NCBI RefSeq assembly: GCF_031877795.1
Contig: NC_133933.1
Location: 25,014,029-25,078,028, forward strand
Origin: Strix aluco
Taxonomy: Eukaryota > Chordata > Aves > Strigiformes > Strigidae
Direction of reading: 5' to 3'
Length of the DNA stretch: 64,000 nt
Both the position numbers and the translations under genes were made by a program. Position 1 is the first letter of the stretch; each line of letters starts with the position of its first letter. The notes beneath the pieces are model-generated. The model was not told the origin of the DNA. It ran no database searches and was given only the letters and a program-made list of their open reading frames with translations. Below are positions 25,801 through 36,910 of the stretch, one piece after another.

Positions 25801-27911
25801 TTACATTTATAGATTTAAAGATAACAATGCCTACTAATTCTTCTGCTCTAAACATTTTAGCTTTCTCTTGTGAAAATTGAAATACATCTCTTAAATTTTG
25901 ATTTCCAGAGTACTTTCTATTTGTCACTGCTTTTAGTGGTGCTCTGATTTTGCCCAAACTTTACAAACCAGCCATAGCATTTGGGCAAATACAAGGAATG
26001 AAAGTGAAAATGTTTGAAAGATAAATGTAATTTAAAACTATCTGTGCTAAACATATTATGGTGTCAACAAGAACCATAGTTAACAAACAATAAAAGGGAA
26101 ACTTGGTGTTTTGTTTTCATGGCTCAAGCAGAAAGAACAGTAGAAAGTAAACAAGATCTTGAATGACCTGCTGTATGTTTAGTTGTGTCTTTTTTAATAA
26201 CCTACAACATTTTGAAGTCATAAAGACAAACATTATATAGTTTCCTGTTTGTACTGTCCCCTTTTAACAGTGCACGCTAGGTCAAAAAAAAGAGGGCAGA
26301 AAACACAATTGTTTTGTAGTACTAGGAATTATTCCCCATAGATGCGGTTAAAATCTCTTAACAGAATTTTGATACGCGCTACCTGCAATTTTCTTTTCTT
26401 TGCAGCACATCCTAAATTCCTTAGTGAGAAAATGTGAATGAAATTGGAATGTCAGGACCTCAGAATTCAGCACTCTATCCTGTATTCATAATCTCTTTTA
26501 CTTTCAAGAATCAGATCTTGTTCCAAAACCATGACATTTCTTAAAAAATGACAAGATTAGTATTTTAAGTTGCAAGGTATGCGTGTTTCCCACTTGGTGT
26601 TTGAGCCTCTAGAGTGGAAATTTGCAGACTCACCCTCATAGTCACAGCTGTTACATGTTCAGGTTTTAGTATAATCAAATGACTTTGAGAACAGTTACCA
26701 AAAATGTTAGGTACAGAAGATTTGATGGTACTATAATATCCTTGTACTTCCTATTTAGCAGATAGTCTCTAAAAAATGGCTAGCTCACTTGGTATTTGCA
26801 ATGGGAATATCATAGTGGTTTCTACTGACATACTTTTTAATTTCTCAGAAATCACTTTGTATGATGGCAACAAGTGTAAGATGATTTTAGTTCAAGTGCA
26901 ATATTCTGCATAGAATTTTGTACTTGTGCTTCAAAGAAGCAGTGTGCTCAAATCATAATAATAATTAGCAGGGTTTACCTCTTTTTAATTTACTGGCTCA
27001 AAGCCCAACTTCTTTCCTCTCTGAAGTAGATTTACTTTGCAGATGTTAGATGGCCATTGGGGGTTTGGTTCCACAAGGATTTACACCTACCGATTTTTAG
27101 CAGATTGTGCTGGAGGTCACAAAAATTCTTCCACTGGGTTGTCATTTCATTTCAATAAATGCTTTTTTTAGAAGGAGAGGCAGGTGGTTGCAATCTTAGA
27201 AGGTTTTTTTTAAACTACAGTACACAACCAACCACTTTAGGGCTAATAATTTGCGCTGTTCTTTACCATGCTCAATAAAAAAGACCTCACTTGCTTTGAA
27301 AAGGTGTTTGTCTCAGATAAAGAGACAGGCAGACAGATGGCATAATGCAAGGAAAATCCAGAGTGGGAATAAATGAATAAATGGATTCGTCAGTGAGCTG
27401 CATAAATCATGTTATACACATTTTTGTATAACTTAAGAATTTCTGGTTCAGGAAAACGTGAAATTTTGCAGCACAGTTTCAGGCTACCGTGTTTTTTCTT
27501 TTCCTTCGCTGGTAGCCTTGTTCCTGCCTATACTTTCAAAACTGTTTTACAACCCTTTCAAGAACAATTTCACATTGCAGGGTTAATCTGAGGCTCAAGG
27601 AGCCCCAAAAGAGGTCCCCCTTTTAAAAATTCATGGCTGTTAGGCACTCTGTGTGACAGCAATCTGAATTCCAAATAGTGTGATTGCCCTCACAGGGAGA
27701 GTGCTCAAGGAAGGAGCAGCTTGGCCTGCTCTGTTGAGATGACTGGATGGCCGCACTTTAACAATCCAAACTGTTTAAACCTGTTTGGATAACTGATTAA
27801 GGAATTAAGGAAATACAACAGCTTTACCAGTTCCATGATGCAAACTACATAGCTAGGCCAAGATTTTCACGCTTACCTAGCAGGGATTTGGTGCTGCCCT
27901 TAAGGTACGTA

Positions 27912-28038
27912 CATAAAGGACGGTCACTTTTCAGGTCGTAGGAGGTGCTCGCATCTCTTTGGGATCCATTTTCTGAACCAGCAAGCCTATCAGATGATGC
28001 CTGTTAGACTTCAGAGAAGGATAAATCCCAGATCACTA
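27912..28038 (+). promoter_or_regulatory. TLR5: Candidate proximal TLR5 promoter and short 5' untranslated exon
   Basis: A TATA-like CATAAAG lies at 27912-27918. About 120 bases downstream is a strong 5' splice site, CTA/GTAAGTTT, with its GT at 28039-28040. A transcript starting about 30 bases after the TATA-like word would give a first exon of roughly 95-100 bases ending at 28038, followed by a 110-bp intron to the acceptor at 28148. This is inferred from signals only and competes with, or supplements, the CpG-island promoter. Confidence 0.35.
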
Positions 28039-28123
28039 GTAAGTTTCAGTCTTTTGTTCTACAACTGTTAAAAATGTGCTCTACAACTTACTACATAGAT
28101 AGCCAACCACAGAATTAATGCTT

Positions 28124-28148
28124 ACTATTTTCACTTTTTTTCACATAG
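28124..28148 (+). promoter_or_regulatory. TLR5: Splice acceptor of the TLR5 coding exon
   Basis: A pyrimidine-rich tract (TTTTCACTTTTTTTCAC) ends in ATAG, with the AG at 28147-28148, seven bases before the ATG at 28156. It shows that the coding exon is joined to at least one upstream untranslated exon. Whether that exon ends at 28038 or lies at the CpG island cannot be told from sequence. Confidence 0.75.
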
Positions 28149-28155
28149 ATTCGTG

Positions 28156-30738
28156 ATGTTACATCAACAGCTAGTACTTGTCTTTGGAATATCACTAGCT
28201 AGTGATATATGTGCATTTAAAAGCTGTTATTCAGAAGCCCAAGTCTCCCTATATTATTTCTGCAACCTCACAGATATTCCACTTGTGCCAAAGGATACAG
28301 TGAAGCTTTTGCTAACTTTCAACTATATCAGACAAGTGACTGCAACTTCATTTCCTCTGCTGGAGCACTTGTTGCTGTTGGAAATCGGAATGCAATATGG
28401 CTATCCTGTTACTACAGGAAAAGGAGCTTTCAGGAACCTGCCAAACCTTCGTCTCTTAGACTTGGGATACAATAGGATTCTTCAACTGGATCTTGATGCT
28501 TTTGTGGGCTTGCCGAGTCTGACTGTACTCCGTCTGTTTCAGAACTACCTTGGAGACTCCATCCTGGAGAAACGTTACTTTCAAGATTTGAGCTCGTTAG
28601 AAGAATTGGATCTTTCAGGGAACCAAATCACAAAACTTCAGCCTCATCCCTTATTTTATAACCTAACAGTCTTGAAAACTGTGAACCTGAAATTCAACAA
28701 GATATCCAACCTGTGTGAAAGCAATCTTACCAGCTTCCAAGGAAAACACTTTTTATTTTTTAGCCTCAGTTCTAATAATTTGTACAAGACAGATGAAATA
28801 GCCTGGGCCAAATGCCCAAATCCTTTCAGAAATATTACGTTTAACTCACTAGACCTTAGTGACAATGGCTGGACCACAGAGAAAGTCCAATATTTCTGTA
28901 GAGCCATTAAAGGGACTCAAATTGGTTCTTTAGTATTTAGCTCTCATACAATGGGTTCGGGATTTGGCTTTAATAATTTAAAAAATCCAGATAATGATAC
29001 ATTTGCAGGGCTAGCAAGAAGTGATCTTCATTTGCTTGATATTTCAAATGGTTACATTTTCTCTCTCAATTCTTTAATCTTTCAAAGCCTCAGTAATCTG
29101 GAATTGCTGAACCTTTTCAAAAACAAGATAAATCAAATCCAAAGGCAAGCATTTTTTGGCTTAGGAAACCTGAAAACTCTCAATCTCTCAAGTAATCTTT
29201 TAGGTGAGTTGTACGATTATACTTTTGAGGGTCTATATAGTGTAATGTATATTGATTTACAGCAAAATCATATTGGGATGATTGGTGAAAAATCATTCAG
29301 TAACTTAGTAAGTCTGAAAATAATTGATCTCCGAGACAACGCCATTAAAAAACTCCCTTCCTTTCCACATCTGACCTCTGCCTTTTTAGGTGACAATAAG
29401 ATAATGTCTATAGCTGACACAAAAATAGCAGCGACACACCTTGAATTAGAAAGAAATTGGTTGGCAAACCTGGGTGACCTGTATATTCTTTTCCAAGTTA
29501 CAGATGTGCAGTATATCTTCTTAAAACAGAATCGCTTCTCTTACTGTGTGAAAAGTGATAATGTTATAGAAAACAATCAGCTAATCTATATGGATCTAGG
29601 TGAAAATATGTTACAGCTTGTGTGGGAGAGAGATTTATGTTTGGATGTGTTCAGGCCACTGTCCAAACTTCAGGTTCTACATCTGAATAACAACTACCTT
29701 AGTGCTCTTCCACAGGAGATTTTTAGAGGTCTAACATCTCTGAAAAGACTTAATCTAGCTTCCAATCAATTGTTTCATCTTTCTCCTGGGCTTTTCCCAC
29801 AAAGCCTAACAAACCTAAACTTATCTGGAAACCAGCTTTTTTCCCCTGAGCCTGAAGTCTTCATGACTTTGAGTATTTTGGATATAACACATAATAAGTA
29901 TGTCTGTGATTGTACTTTAAAGAGCCTACTAGTGTGGCTAAATGAAACCAATGTAACCCTAGCTGGCTCACAATCTGACAGGTACTGTGTATACCCACCT
30001 GCATTTGCAGGGGTACCACTGACGTCTCTGACATACGATGATTGCAGTGAAGATGAACTCCAGCAGACACTCAGGTTCTCAGTATTCCTCTTTACTGCCA
30101 TCACTCTTCTCATGTTTCTCATGGCAGTCATCATTTTTACTCGCTGTCGGGGGATTTGTTTTGTCTGGTATAAAACTATCACCAAAAAAATAATAGGCAG
30201 CCATCCACAAGTAGCAGATAAAAGCGAATACAGATATGATGCATATTTGTGCTACAGCAAAAATGACTTTGAATGGGTCCAGAATTCTTTGCTAAAGCAC
30301 CTGGATTCACAGTATTTTGATAAAAACAGATTTACGTTGTGCTTTGAGGAAAGAGATTTCTTGCCTGGGGAAGAACATATCAATAATATTCGTGATGCCA
30401 TTTGGAACAGCAGGAAAACAATTTGCATTGTGACCAGGCAGTTTCTCAAAGATGGGTGGTGTGTGGAAGCCTTTAATTTTGCCCAGAGCAGGTACTTTTG
30501 TGATCTGAAAGATGTCCTCATTATGGTAGTGGTTGGGTCACTTTCTCAATATCAACTGATGAAACATAAACCAATTCGAAACTTTTTACAAAGGAGTCGA
30601 TATTTGCGGTGGCCTGAAGATTATCAAGATGTAGACTGGTTTTTAAATAACCTTTCTTGCCAAATTCTGAAGGAAAAAAAAGTGCGAAGGAAAGCCAGCG
30701 GTATAGAGCTGCCGACTGTAGCAACACTCTCACATTGA
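28156..30738 (+). CDS. TLR5: Toll-like receptor 5, complete single-exon coding sequence
   Basis: Flagellin-sensing receptor at the cell surface, signalling through MyD88 to NF-kB. The 860-residue product has the family's usual length (about 858-861). A hydrophobic signal peptide (about 1-20) is followed by an N-terminal cap with C24 and C36, then leucine-rich repeats to about residue 575 with several N-glycosylation sequons. The C-terminal cap has C584, C586, C611 and C630. One membrane segment spans about 641-661. The cytoplasmic TIR domain (about 692-835) has box 1 YDAYLCYS at 694-701, box 2 RDFLPG with the BB-loop proline P737, and box 3 around RYLRWPED and DVDWF. The frame is open throughout and key residues are intact. 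I start at the ATG at 28156. The codon before it is GTG, where I recall chicken TLR5 having a second Met. Identification rests on recalled similarity to avian TLR5 and on the DISP1 neighbour. Confidence 0.97.
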   Translation: MLHQQLVLVFGISLASDICAFKSCYSEAQVSLYYFCNLTDIPLVPKDTVKLLLTFNYIRQVTATSFPLLEHLLLLEIGMQYGYPVTTGKGAFRNLPNLRLLDLGYNRILQLDLDAFVGLPSLTVLRLFQNYLGDSILEKRYFQDLSSLEELDLSGNQITKLQPHPLFYNLTVLKTVNLKFNKISNLCESNLTSFQGKHFLFFSLSSNNLYKTDEIAWAKCPNPFRNITFNSLDLSDNGWTTEKVQYFCRAIKGTQIGSLVFSSHTMGSGFGFNNLKNPDNDTFAGLARSDLHLLDISNGYIFSLNSLIFQSLSNLELLNLFKNKINQIQRQAFFGLGNLKTLNLSSNLLGELYDYTFEGLYSVMYIDLQQNHIGMIGEKSFSNLVSLKIIDLRDNAIKKLPSFPHLTSAFLGDNKIMSIADTKIAATHLELERNWLANLGDLYILFQVTDVQYIFLKQNRFSYCVKSDNVIENNQLIYMDLGENMLQLVWERDLCLDVFRPLSKLQVLHLNNNYLSALPQEIFRGLTSLKRLNLASNQLFHLSPGLFPQSLTNLNLSGNQLFSPEPEVFMTLSILDITHNKYVCDCTLKSLLVWLNETNVTLAGSQSDRYCVYPPAFAGVPLTSLTYDDCSEDELQQTLRFSVFLFTAITLLMFLMAVIIFTRCRGICFVWYKTITKKIIGSHPQVADKSEYRYDAYLCYSKNDFEWVQNSLLKHLDSQYFDKNRFTLCFEERDFLPGEEHINNIRDAIWNSRKTICIVTRQFLKDGWCVEAFNFAQSRYFCDLKDVLIMVVVGSLSQYQLMKHKPIRNFLQRSRYLRWPEDYQDVDWFLNNLSCQILKEKKVRRKASGIELPTVATLSH

Positions 30739-30920
30739 TTGTGTATGGGTTGCTGGCTTTCTAAATACCCCATTTCCAGCTGTGCCATGGCAGGAATAAC
30801 CAAGTTGGCTTTATCTTTCCTTGAAAAATGAGGTAGAAAGATAACTATTTCAGTATAAATCCTACTAAACATGGGAACAGCTTGAAAGCAACCAGCAAAT
30901 AAATGAAAGTGCTATTATTT
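30739..30920 (+). other. TLR5: TLR5 3' UTR to first polyadenylation signal
   Basis: Untranslated sequence after the TGA. An AATAAA at 30898-30903 could end a short 3' UTR of about 180 bases, but no strong GT-rich element follows at once. A better formed site lies at 31745-31750, so the transcript may extend further. Confidence 0.5.
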
Positions 30921-31744
30921 TATGGACTAACACATTTTCATGAGAATTAAATGACTCATGGATACTTCACATTTTGGATGCTCAGCTTCAGACACTTTAG
31001 TCCTGATTTTCAGAGTACTACTTACAGGTCTGTTTCAGTTAGAGAAAGATGCCCATGAGTTTTTTTTAGAAAGAGCCCATGGTACTGTATGGGAGTGAGC
31101 AAGTATGCTTTCATGCATGGCCTAGCCTGACCATCAGTTCATGGATTATTTAGTCCTGTACTTTCTGAACTCTGAAACTTTTCATGCTCTGTTTCAAAGT
31201 AGAATCAGTGTTTTGCACCTGTATGCTTTACATTGCTGTAACACAGATTTCATTTATTTGTTTTCTACTCAGCCTCAGCTTCTCAGCTGGAACTTGTTCA
31301 TCCCCTTCCCCTCCACAACTTCTCTGCTTGGTAAAACTATGGTCATTAGTCTACTTCATTTGCTGCTCTTTCAGCCTGGTGCTTTTTCAGTTGAGCTGCC
31401 TCCTGCCCTGCAGAGAGGAACAAGTATTCCCTTCAGATCTGAAGCAAGCCTGGGCTTGAAAAGCAAGCAAGAAACTACCTCAGCAGCCGTGTGGGCTGTA
31501 CATTGGTGATATGGCCAATAGCCCAGTGATTGCCACATTCTGGAAGTGGAAAGTACAGACAACTGGTGTGTAATTTGGGTTGTTCTCTATACATCCTGCA
31601 TCCTGATCAATTCTAAGGTGTTTTTCTGCTTCTATTGAAATTTTTTTGTAGAGTCGTTAATGCCTGATACTCTCTTACCTCTGTAATCATTTTACCACTG
31701 TTTGTTCAGGTATGTGTCTTCCGGGGGTTGTTCAGGGTCATTTT

Positions 31745-31750
31745 AATAAA
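31745..31750 (+). terminator. TLR5: Alternative distal TLR5 polyadenylation signal
   Basis: AATAAA is followed at 31760-31776 by AGTGTTCACTGTTGTAG, a G/T-rich downstream element. It would give a 3' UTR of about 1 kb. Nothing coding lies between it and the TLR5 stop. Confidence 0.4.
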
Positions 31751-33675
31751 AGTCTGACTCAGTGTTCACTGTTGTAGAACCTGTACCTATTATTTTGATG
31801 GTGACATACTCCTTGAGTCTACTGTTCATCTCAGTTTATACATTTATTACTAAAATAATTTCAGTATGTCTTCAGTGAGTTTTTTAGTGTAGTGAAGAAG
31901 CAGGAATAGGAGGTTTTATAAACTCTCTTGACCTTAGCTGCAAACAAATAATACCATCTTAACTATTGTGATAGAGATGAAAAAGTACAATCCACTTTGT
32001 GTGAATGCAGTTGATTAAATATAGAGGTGCCTGTGGCTGATCTAATTTACTCTCGGTGCACCAGTACACGGGTTTTCTATTGGTAAAATTACTGCAGTAA
32101 AATATTACTTCCTTCTCAATCAGTGTAGTCATTCAGGAACGGAAAAGGGCTAAATCTCGGAACGTTTTCCAGGCACCATGGGGCACGGGGGAGCAGGTCA
32201 GAGAAGGGATTGCCTGTGCTGAGGAAGCCCTGGAGGTCGCTGTTGGCTCAGGTAACAGCTCGGGCTTCCCAGCCCCGACTGCCTCCCGTCTGCTGCAGCT
32301 GCTGGCAGCAGGGAAAATGCTGCTGCAGAGAGAGGTCTGAGAAAGAACCAGCAGCCCTGGCTTCCCAGAGCCCCCGTGGGCTGTCAGAAGAGCCACCACC
32401 TGCATTTCAACTCTCTGCAGGTCTCCCATTTCTCTGAAAATGGCCAACCTTTTTCTGGTTTTTTCCCCAACTAGTGCAAGTATTTATAGGCATCCTTTAA
32501 AGTCAGAGGTTATACTGGGAAGTATTTCACATAAAAAACACTGACAGATAGCCAAAAGCAGGAATGAATCTGTACAATAAAGATCACGTGCAGGTCTAGG
32601 CTGTTAGCCTATGGTGTACATGGTGTAAGAGATAGGAATTCTAAAAGCATACTTAAGAAATTATATTTGGATGAATGTCACAAAACATTTTTGGTCAAGT
32701 GTTAATTGAGAGCCCTCTCCAGTTAGGACTTTATTGTATGCTTACACAACACTCCTGTCACTTCGGATACTTAAAACTTTATTCTGCTAACCTGTGTATG
32801 TGAGAATGACAAGTAGATACAGAGATTACTGAGATGGCTTTAAGTAAGGCTTTTCCATTTTGTTTGAAATGTTTCTGTCTACTTCATTCTTATGCCACTG
32901 GTGGGAAGCGGCTGCATAAAACTTGCCTTTACTTCAGTCTTTGGAAAGGTCTGACTTTTTACATAATGGCTTTCATAAAATGTTTGGATGGCATTTCATT
33001 GTCTACCTCCGTGCTCTTACACTATTTTGGAAACTTAAAGAGATCAAACCTGTGTCAGGAGCAGCTGGGAAAACTTTCTACCACAGAGGCAGCTTAGAAA
33101 CATAGAAGTAGCCCAGCCCCCATCCACCCCTTGCAAATTCTATTGCAAGGGGTCTACAAAAGGCAGTAAAAGGATTTTTGGAGCACATGCTACTGAGCCA
33201 TTCCTGCTTGTGGACTGGTTTGCAGGCATATGAATAACTGCAGTGCCAAATTTTAAAGAGATCCAAAATAACTTTCTTTTTCACTCACTGTGAAACCACT
33301 CCAAGCCTGAAACTCTCAGAACAAATGCAGTTGGTACAGTCTGTCCTATACAATGAAAAAAATTACTTCAAATAGGTCACAGAACCCTGATCACCACCTC
33401 TATAGAGTCACCTATTCTTAAATGACAAAGCCTGGGGAATTGTCAAGAAAGGGCTTGTGCTGACTTTATACTCCTCTGCTCAGCAGGAACCTCAAAAGCA
33501 TCCTGTACAAAAATGGAGAATGACTATGCTTGATGAATTAAGGCCGTAAATTGAGCATCAGCCTCATAACTATTGACCAGATTCCCTTCAGGCTCGCTGG
33601 GAACATTACTGCTTTATTAGAATTTTATGGCTCCTCAGTTAAGGATACTCTCATCAGTTTTACTCACCTTCCTCA

Positions 33676-33790
33676 GTGAAAGACATTAACCTGCTGGAGA
33701 GTATCCAGAATAGGGTGTAAAGTGTGGCACTGGCTCTAAAGCAAGCTATTAAGACGGAAGCTGGTGAATTTATTTGCAGTAGCAGCACAG
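33676..33790 (+). mobile_element. Old CR1-type LINE fragment
   Basis: The stretch AAAGACATTAACCTGCTGGA followed by GAGTATCCAGAATAGGGT matches the order of the CR1 reverse-transcriptase 3' region (consensus-like words: AAGGACATTGA, TGCTGGAGAGAGTCCAGAG, AGGGCAACGAAG). The copy is short, strongly diverged and truncated at both ends. The right boundary is approximate. Confidence 0.55.
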
Positions 33791-36700
33791 GGAATATTCA
33801 GAGGACAGTGACTCAGTGCCACATGGTATCACCTCAGATATTTAATAGTAAAAACCTACCCCCACCATTGCAAGATGTATTATAAACATTAACTAGTCAA
33901 GCAGGCAGTGGTGTTCAACAGCAACAGCTAGCCAGCCTGTTAGAGTCCAAAGATTGCATGGGCTCCTACTCAAAATCAAGGCACTCAAGACTGGAACACA
34001 GATTCTACAAACATATTCCTATGGAGGGTAACAGAAGCCAACAATGACATGCCCACATATTATTTCACATTTTACATAATTATTATTTCACATACAGTGA
34101 AATCAGGCTCCTCCCCCCCTCCCATTTGACACGCATACTAATCTCAGCAAAGTGTTGTGCAATTATATTTGCTAATCCCAAATGCTAATCCCCCCTCAGA
34201 GAGACTGTTCCACATGCTGGTAGATCTATCACCTTGTTAATTCACAGTTACTGTCCATCATTGCTGCCACCCCAATAGCTGTACTACCTGTGTGGAGAAC
34301 ACTAGCATAGTAAGACTACAGAGAGTTCAATCTCTTGAGTGGGACACTGCTACATATATTGCTCAGAATCACTCTGCCTTTAATTTTCTTGTGTCACATC
34401 ATTAATTTAGCTTGTTTGCTGACTTCTGGGTCTTTTTCAGCATGACAGCTCTTCTACTTCTCACTGCCAGCGACCATCTGGGTTTCAGATTATTGGATCC
34501 CACCTTCTCAATTTCATGTGGTGCCGATTATTTTACAATGGCTTTAACAGGTTCTTTTCTTGCTGGAACTGTGAATAGCAGCAGTCCAGTTAAATCACAA
34601 AGCAAGGCCCATACCTGGCAAAATACTTACAGACAAAGAGCAGTACACAACTGAGTGGCAGGAGTGAGTGGTGAAGACACTGCAACTGGAGCAGTAGCAG
34701 CACATGCAATTCTCTGGGAAAGCAGCAAAATTAGGAAGGGTACACATGACCATCTAAGCATCTTGCCATCAGAAGGGGACTTAGGTTCCATGAGAAGTGG
34801 AAGCTTGAAGCAAGCAAAGACAAGAACAAGCTATATTTTTAGGGTCAGACTCTACAAACATGACCAAACATAATGCCCTAGTACAGTAAGCAGGTTTAAC
34901 TTAAAATAGGACTAGCACTAGCAAATATTTGCAAGGTTTCTGTGCACTATACAGTATTGCCAACAACTAGCATGCAGGTCTGTAAAATAAGGCTTCCAAA
35001 ATCAGAAGACTAGTGTAAAAAACTGAAAAGATTAGAAAACAATTGTAAATGTCTGGTATTTGACCCTGTAGAACACATTTTTACACTTTCTCCATGATCA
35101 TAAGAAGGTGGATATTCATGTAGTTCATAAATACAAGAGACAAGAAATAATCCAAGTATTTCAGGACTTCTGCTTAACGGTGAGGTATGTCTAAATTAGT
35201 CAGGCCCTAAGTAAGGAAGAGCTTTAGGAAGATAGTGAAAAAAAGACAGGCGGGCCTTTCCAGCTTCCCAGCCCACTCTAGGTAGTGGTTTTACATCGCA
35301 TATATCCTCTTCCATTCTTGCAAGATTTTTTAGTTGTTGCTGATAAATAGGATCAACAAAACTACAATCCTGACTGCAATGAAATAACCTAGAGGAGAAG
35401 TGACAATATGAAGACCTCCCATACAGACAAATTTACATGAGTATTCCTTTCAAGGCCTCTTCTGGTGGTTATTCCATTAGGCTGCTTGTCAGTCTCTGAG
35501 AAGTTATCAAACACCTTTGAGATGCCAAACAGCTCATTCTGCTTTTGGGTACAAGCACCTTTTCATACATAGCTTCTAGTTACCTGTTTTCTGTTTTGTC
35601 CCTCACAAAGATAAACTGAGCATCTTGGTCTTCAGACTCACTGTGCTGCTCCTGGCAGCCATCAAAGATTCCATACACCTGGAACAGAACTGGAGATGCT
35701 GCTCCAGCAGTATTTCCTCCAACTAAACAAAAGCTGCAAAAGCAAAGTTTAGAAGCTGAGATTTACCAGAAGGCCACTGTGAGCACTGACATGAACCACA
35801 GAGAATGCTGGATGCCACACAGGTACCAGAAATTTTAAATTCATCCTTGTTAGTCAACCTTGCATCACATCTAGGCATTAGTTTTGGGCCAATCTAACTC
35901 CTGCATGATCTTCCTTGCTGTTTGTACTGATTGACAGGAGGCTTCTCTACCCTTTCTAAACCTAACTTTGCTTTCTGTTTTCTGTATATACGGTGTAGTG
36001 GGTGCCAAAAATAAGTCTACATTTCCTTTCCCAATATGCAAAAGTCAGTATATAGGTATGACATGAGTTATTTCATAGCGCAAAGACTATCTATTCATAG
36101 CAGACTCTGTTTGTTTCAGACATGTGGTTTTCCTTCCTTTTAGATAGGCTATTGTTTGTCTTTTCCATTTGTATTAAAAATAAAATCTTTGAAAATGCAA
36201 GTAAGAGAGAAAAATATATTTCTTCTGAAACTAACAATTCTCCAAACAGGAAGGTTAGCTTCTTCCTGTTTAGACATTATGTTCAAAGAAAGGAAGTCGG
36301 GATTTTCAATGATAATAATAATTGCATGGTATGTAAACATCAGTAAGTATCAAAGAATGCTTCACTCTTTATTTAGGGTGTCCCAATTGCTACACTGCTG
36401 TTTAGAGTATCTTTACCAGTTGACCAGCCTCTTGCAAAAATGGATTTATGAGCAGTCATTGCACTGGGTTGATCACCTGTACGCACGCTTCCGTAGTATA
36501 AGAACAGCATTATAAGGCTGCCTCGAGCTGAGAGCAGTGATGGAAAGAGTGGAGCAAACAGAGGATCCTCATACAAAACAACAGTTCTGATGTGGCAGGG
36601 TTTTTTTTCTGCATAAGGGTTATACATACCAGGCAGTGTAACCTTTTCATGTTGCCACCCAAAGCAAAGTACTTCCAAGACATGAAGTTCCTGTCTGTTC

Positions 36701-36805
36701 CTAAAAACTGAACTGACAATGTAATTTCAGCATTGTGATTAGATGCAGTATCAAAACATAGATATTTGGTACATGTGATATCTTGTAATAGTGAAACCAG
36801 AAGTG

Positions 36806-36910
36806 CATTTTATTATTTTCTCTTTAAAGATGGAGGAATTGAGGCAGAGAGAATGAAGTTACGTACCTTTTGTCATGGGCAGCACTGGGAAGAGAACTCG
36901 GGTTTGACAA
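36806..36910 (+). mobile_element. MIR-like ancient SINE relic
   Basis: The string GATGGAGGAATTGAGGCAGAGAGA, then a GAAGTTACGTACCTTTTGTCATGGGCAG-like tract and GGGAAGAGAACTCGGGTTTG, follow the order of the conserved MIR core and 3' region (GATGAGGAAACTGAGGCACAGAGAGG, then AAGTGACTTGCCCAAGGTCA, then GAGCCGGGATTTGAAC). Copies of this family date back to early amniotes. The ends are approximate and the A/B boxes are not clear. Confidence 0.55.

Larger units (their letters stand above)
16801..27900. other. Non-coding stretch between CpG island and TLR5; probable 5' intron
   Basis: About 11 kb without recognisable coding exons. If the CpG island is the TLR5 promoter, this is intron 1. It contains an A15 tract (19255-19269), a GC-rich hairpin cluster (19402-19477), a strong inverted repeat (22854-22881) and a possible conserved block near 20090-20410. 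No recognisable mobile element stands out. Confidence 0.45.

Noticed and set aside
29775-30185. 136-codon frame antisense to TLR5
   Set aside because: It is the shadow of the conserved TLR5 reading frame on the opposite strand and has no promoter or domain of its own.
32174-32338. Open stretch without a proper start in a GC-rich patch downstream of TLR5, with a helical-looking leucine-rich end
   Set aside because: It is short, has no start codon in a good context, and amphipathic-looking peptides are common in GC-rich DNA.
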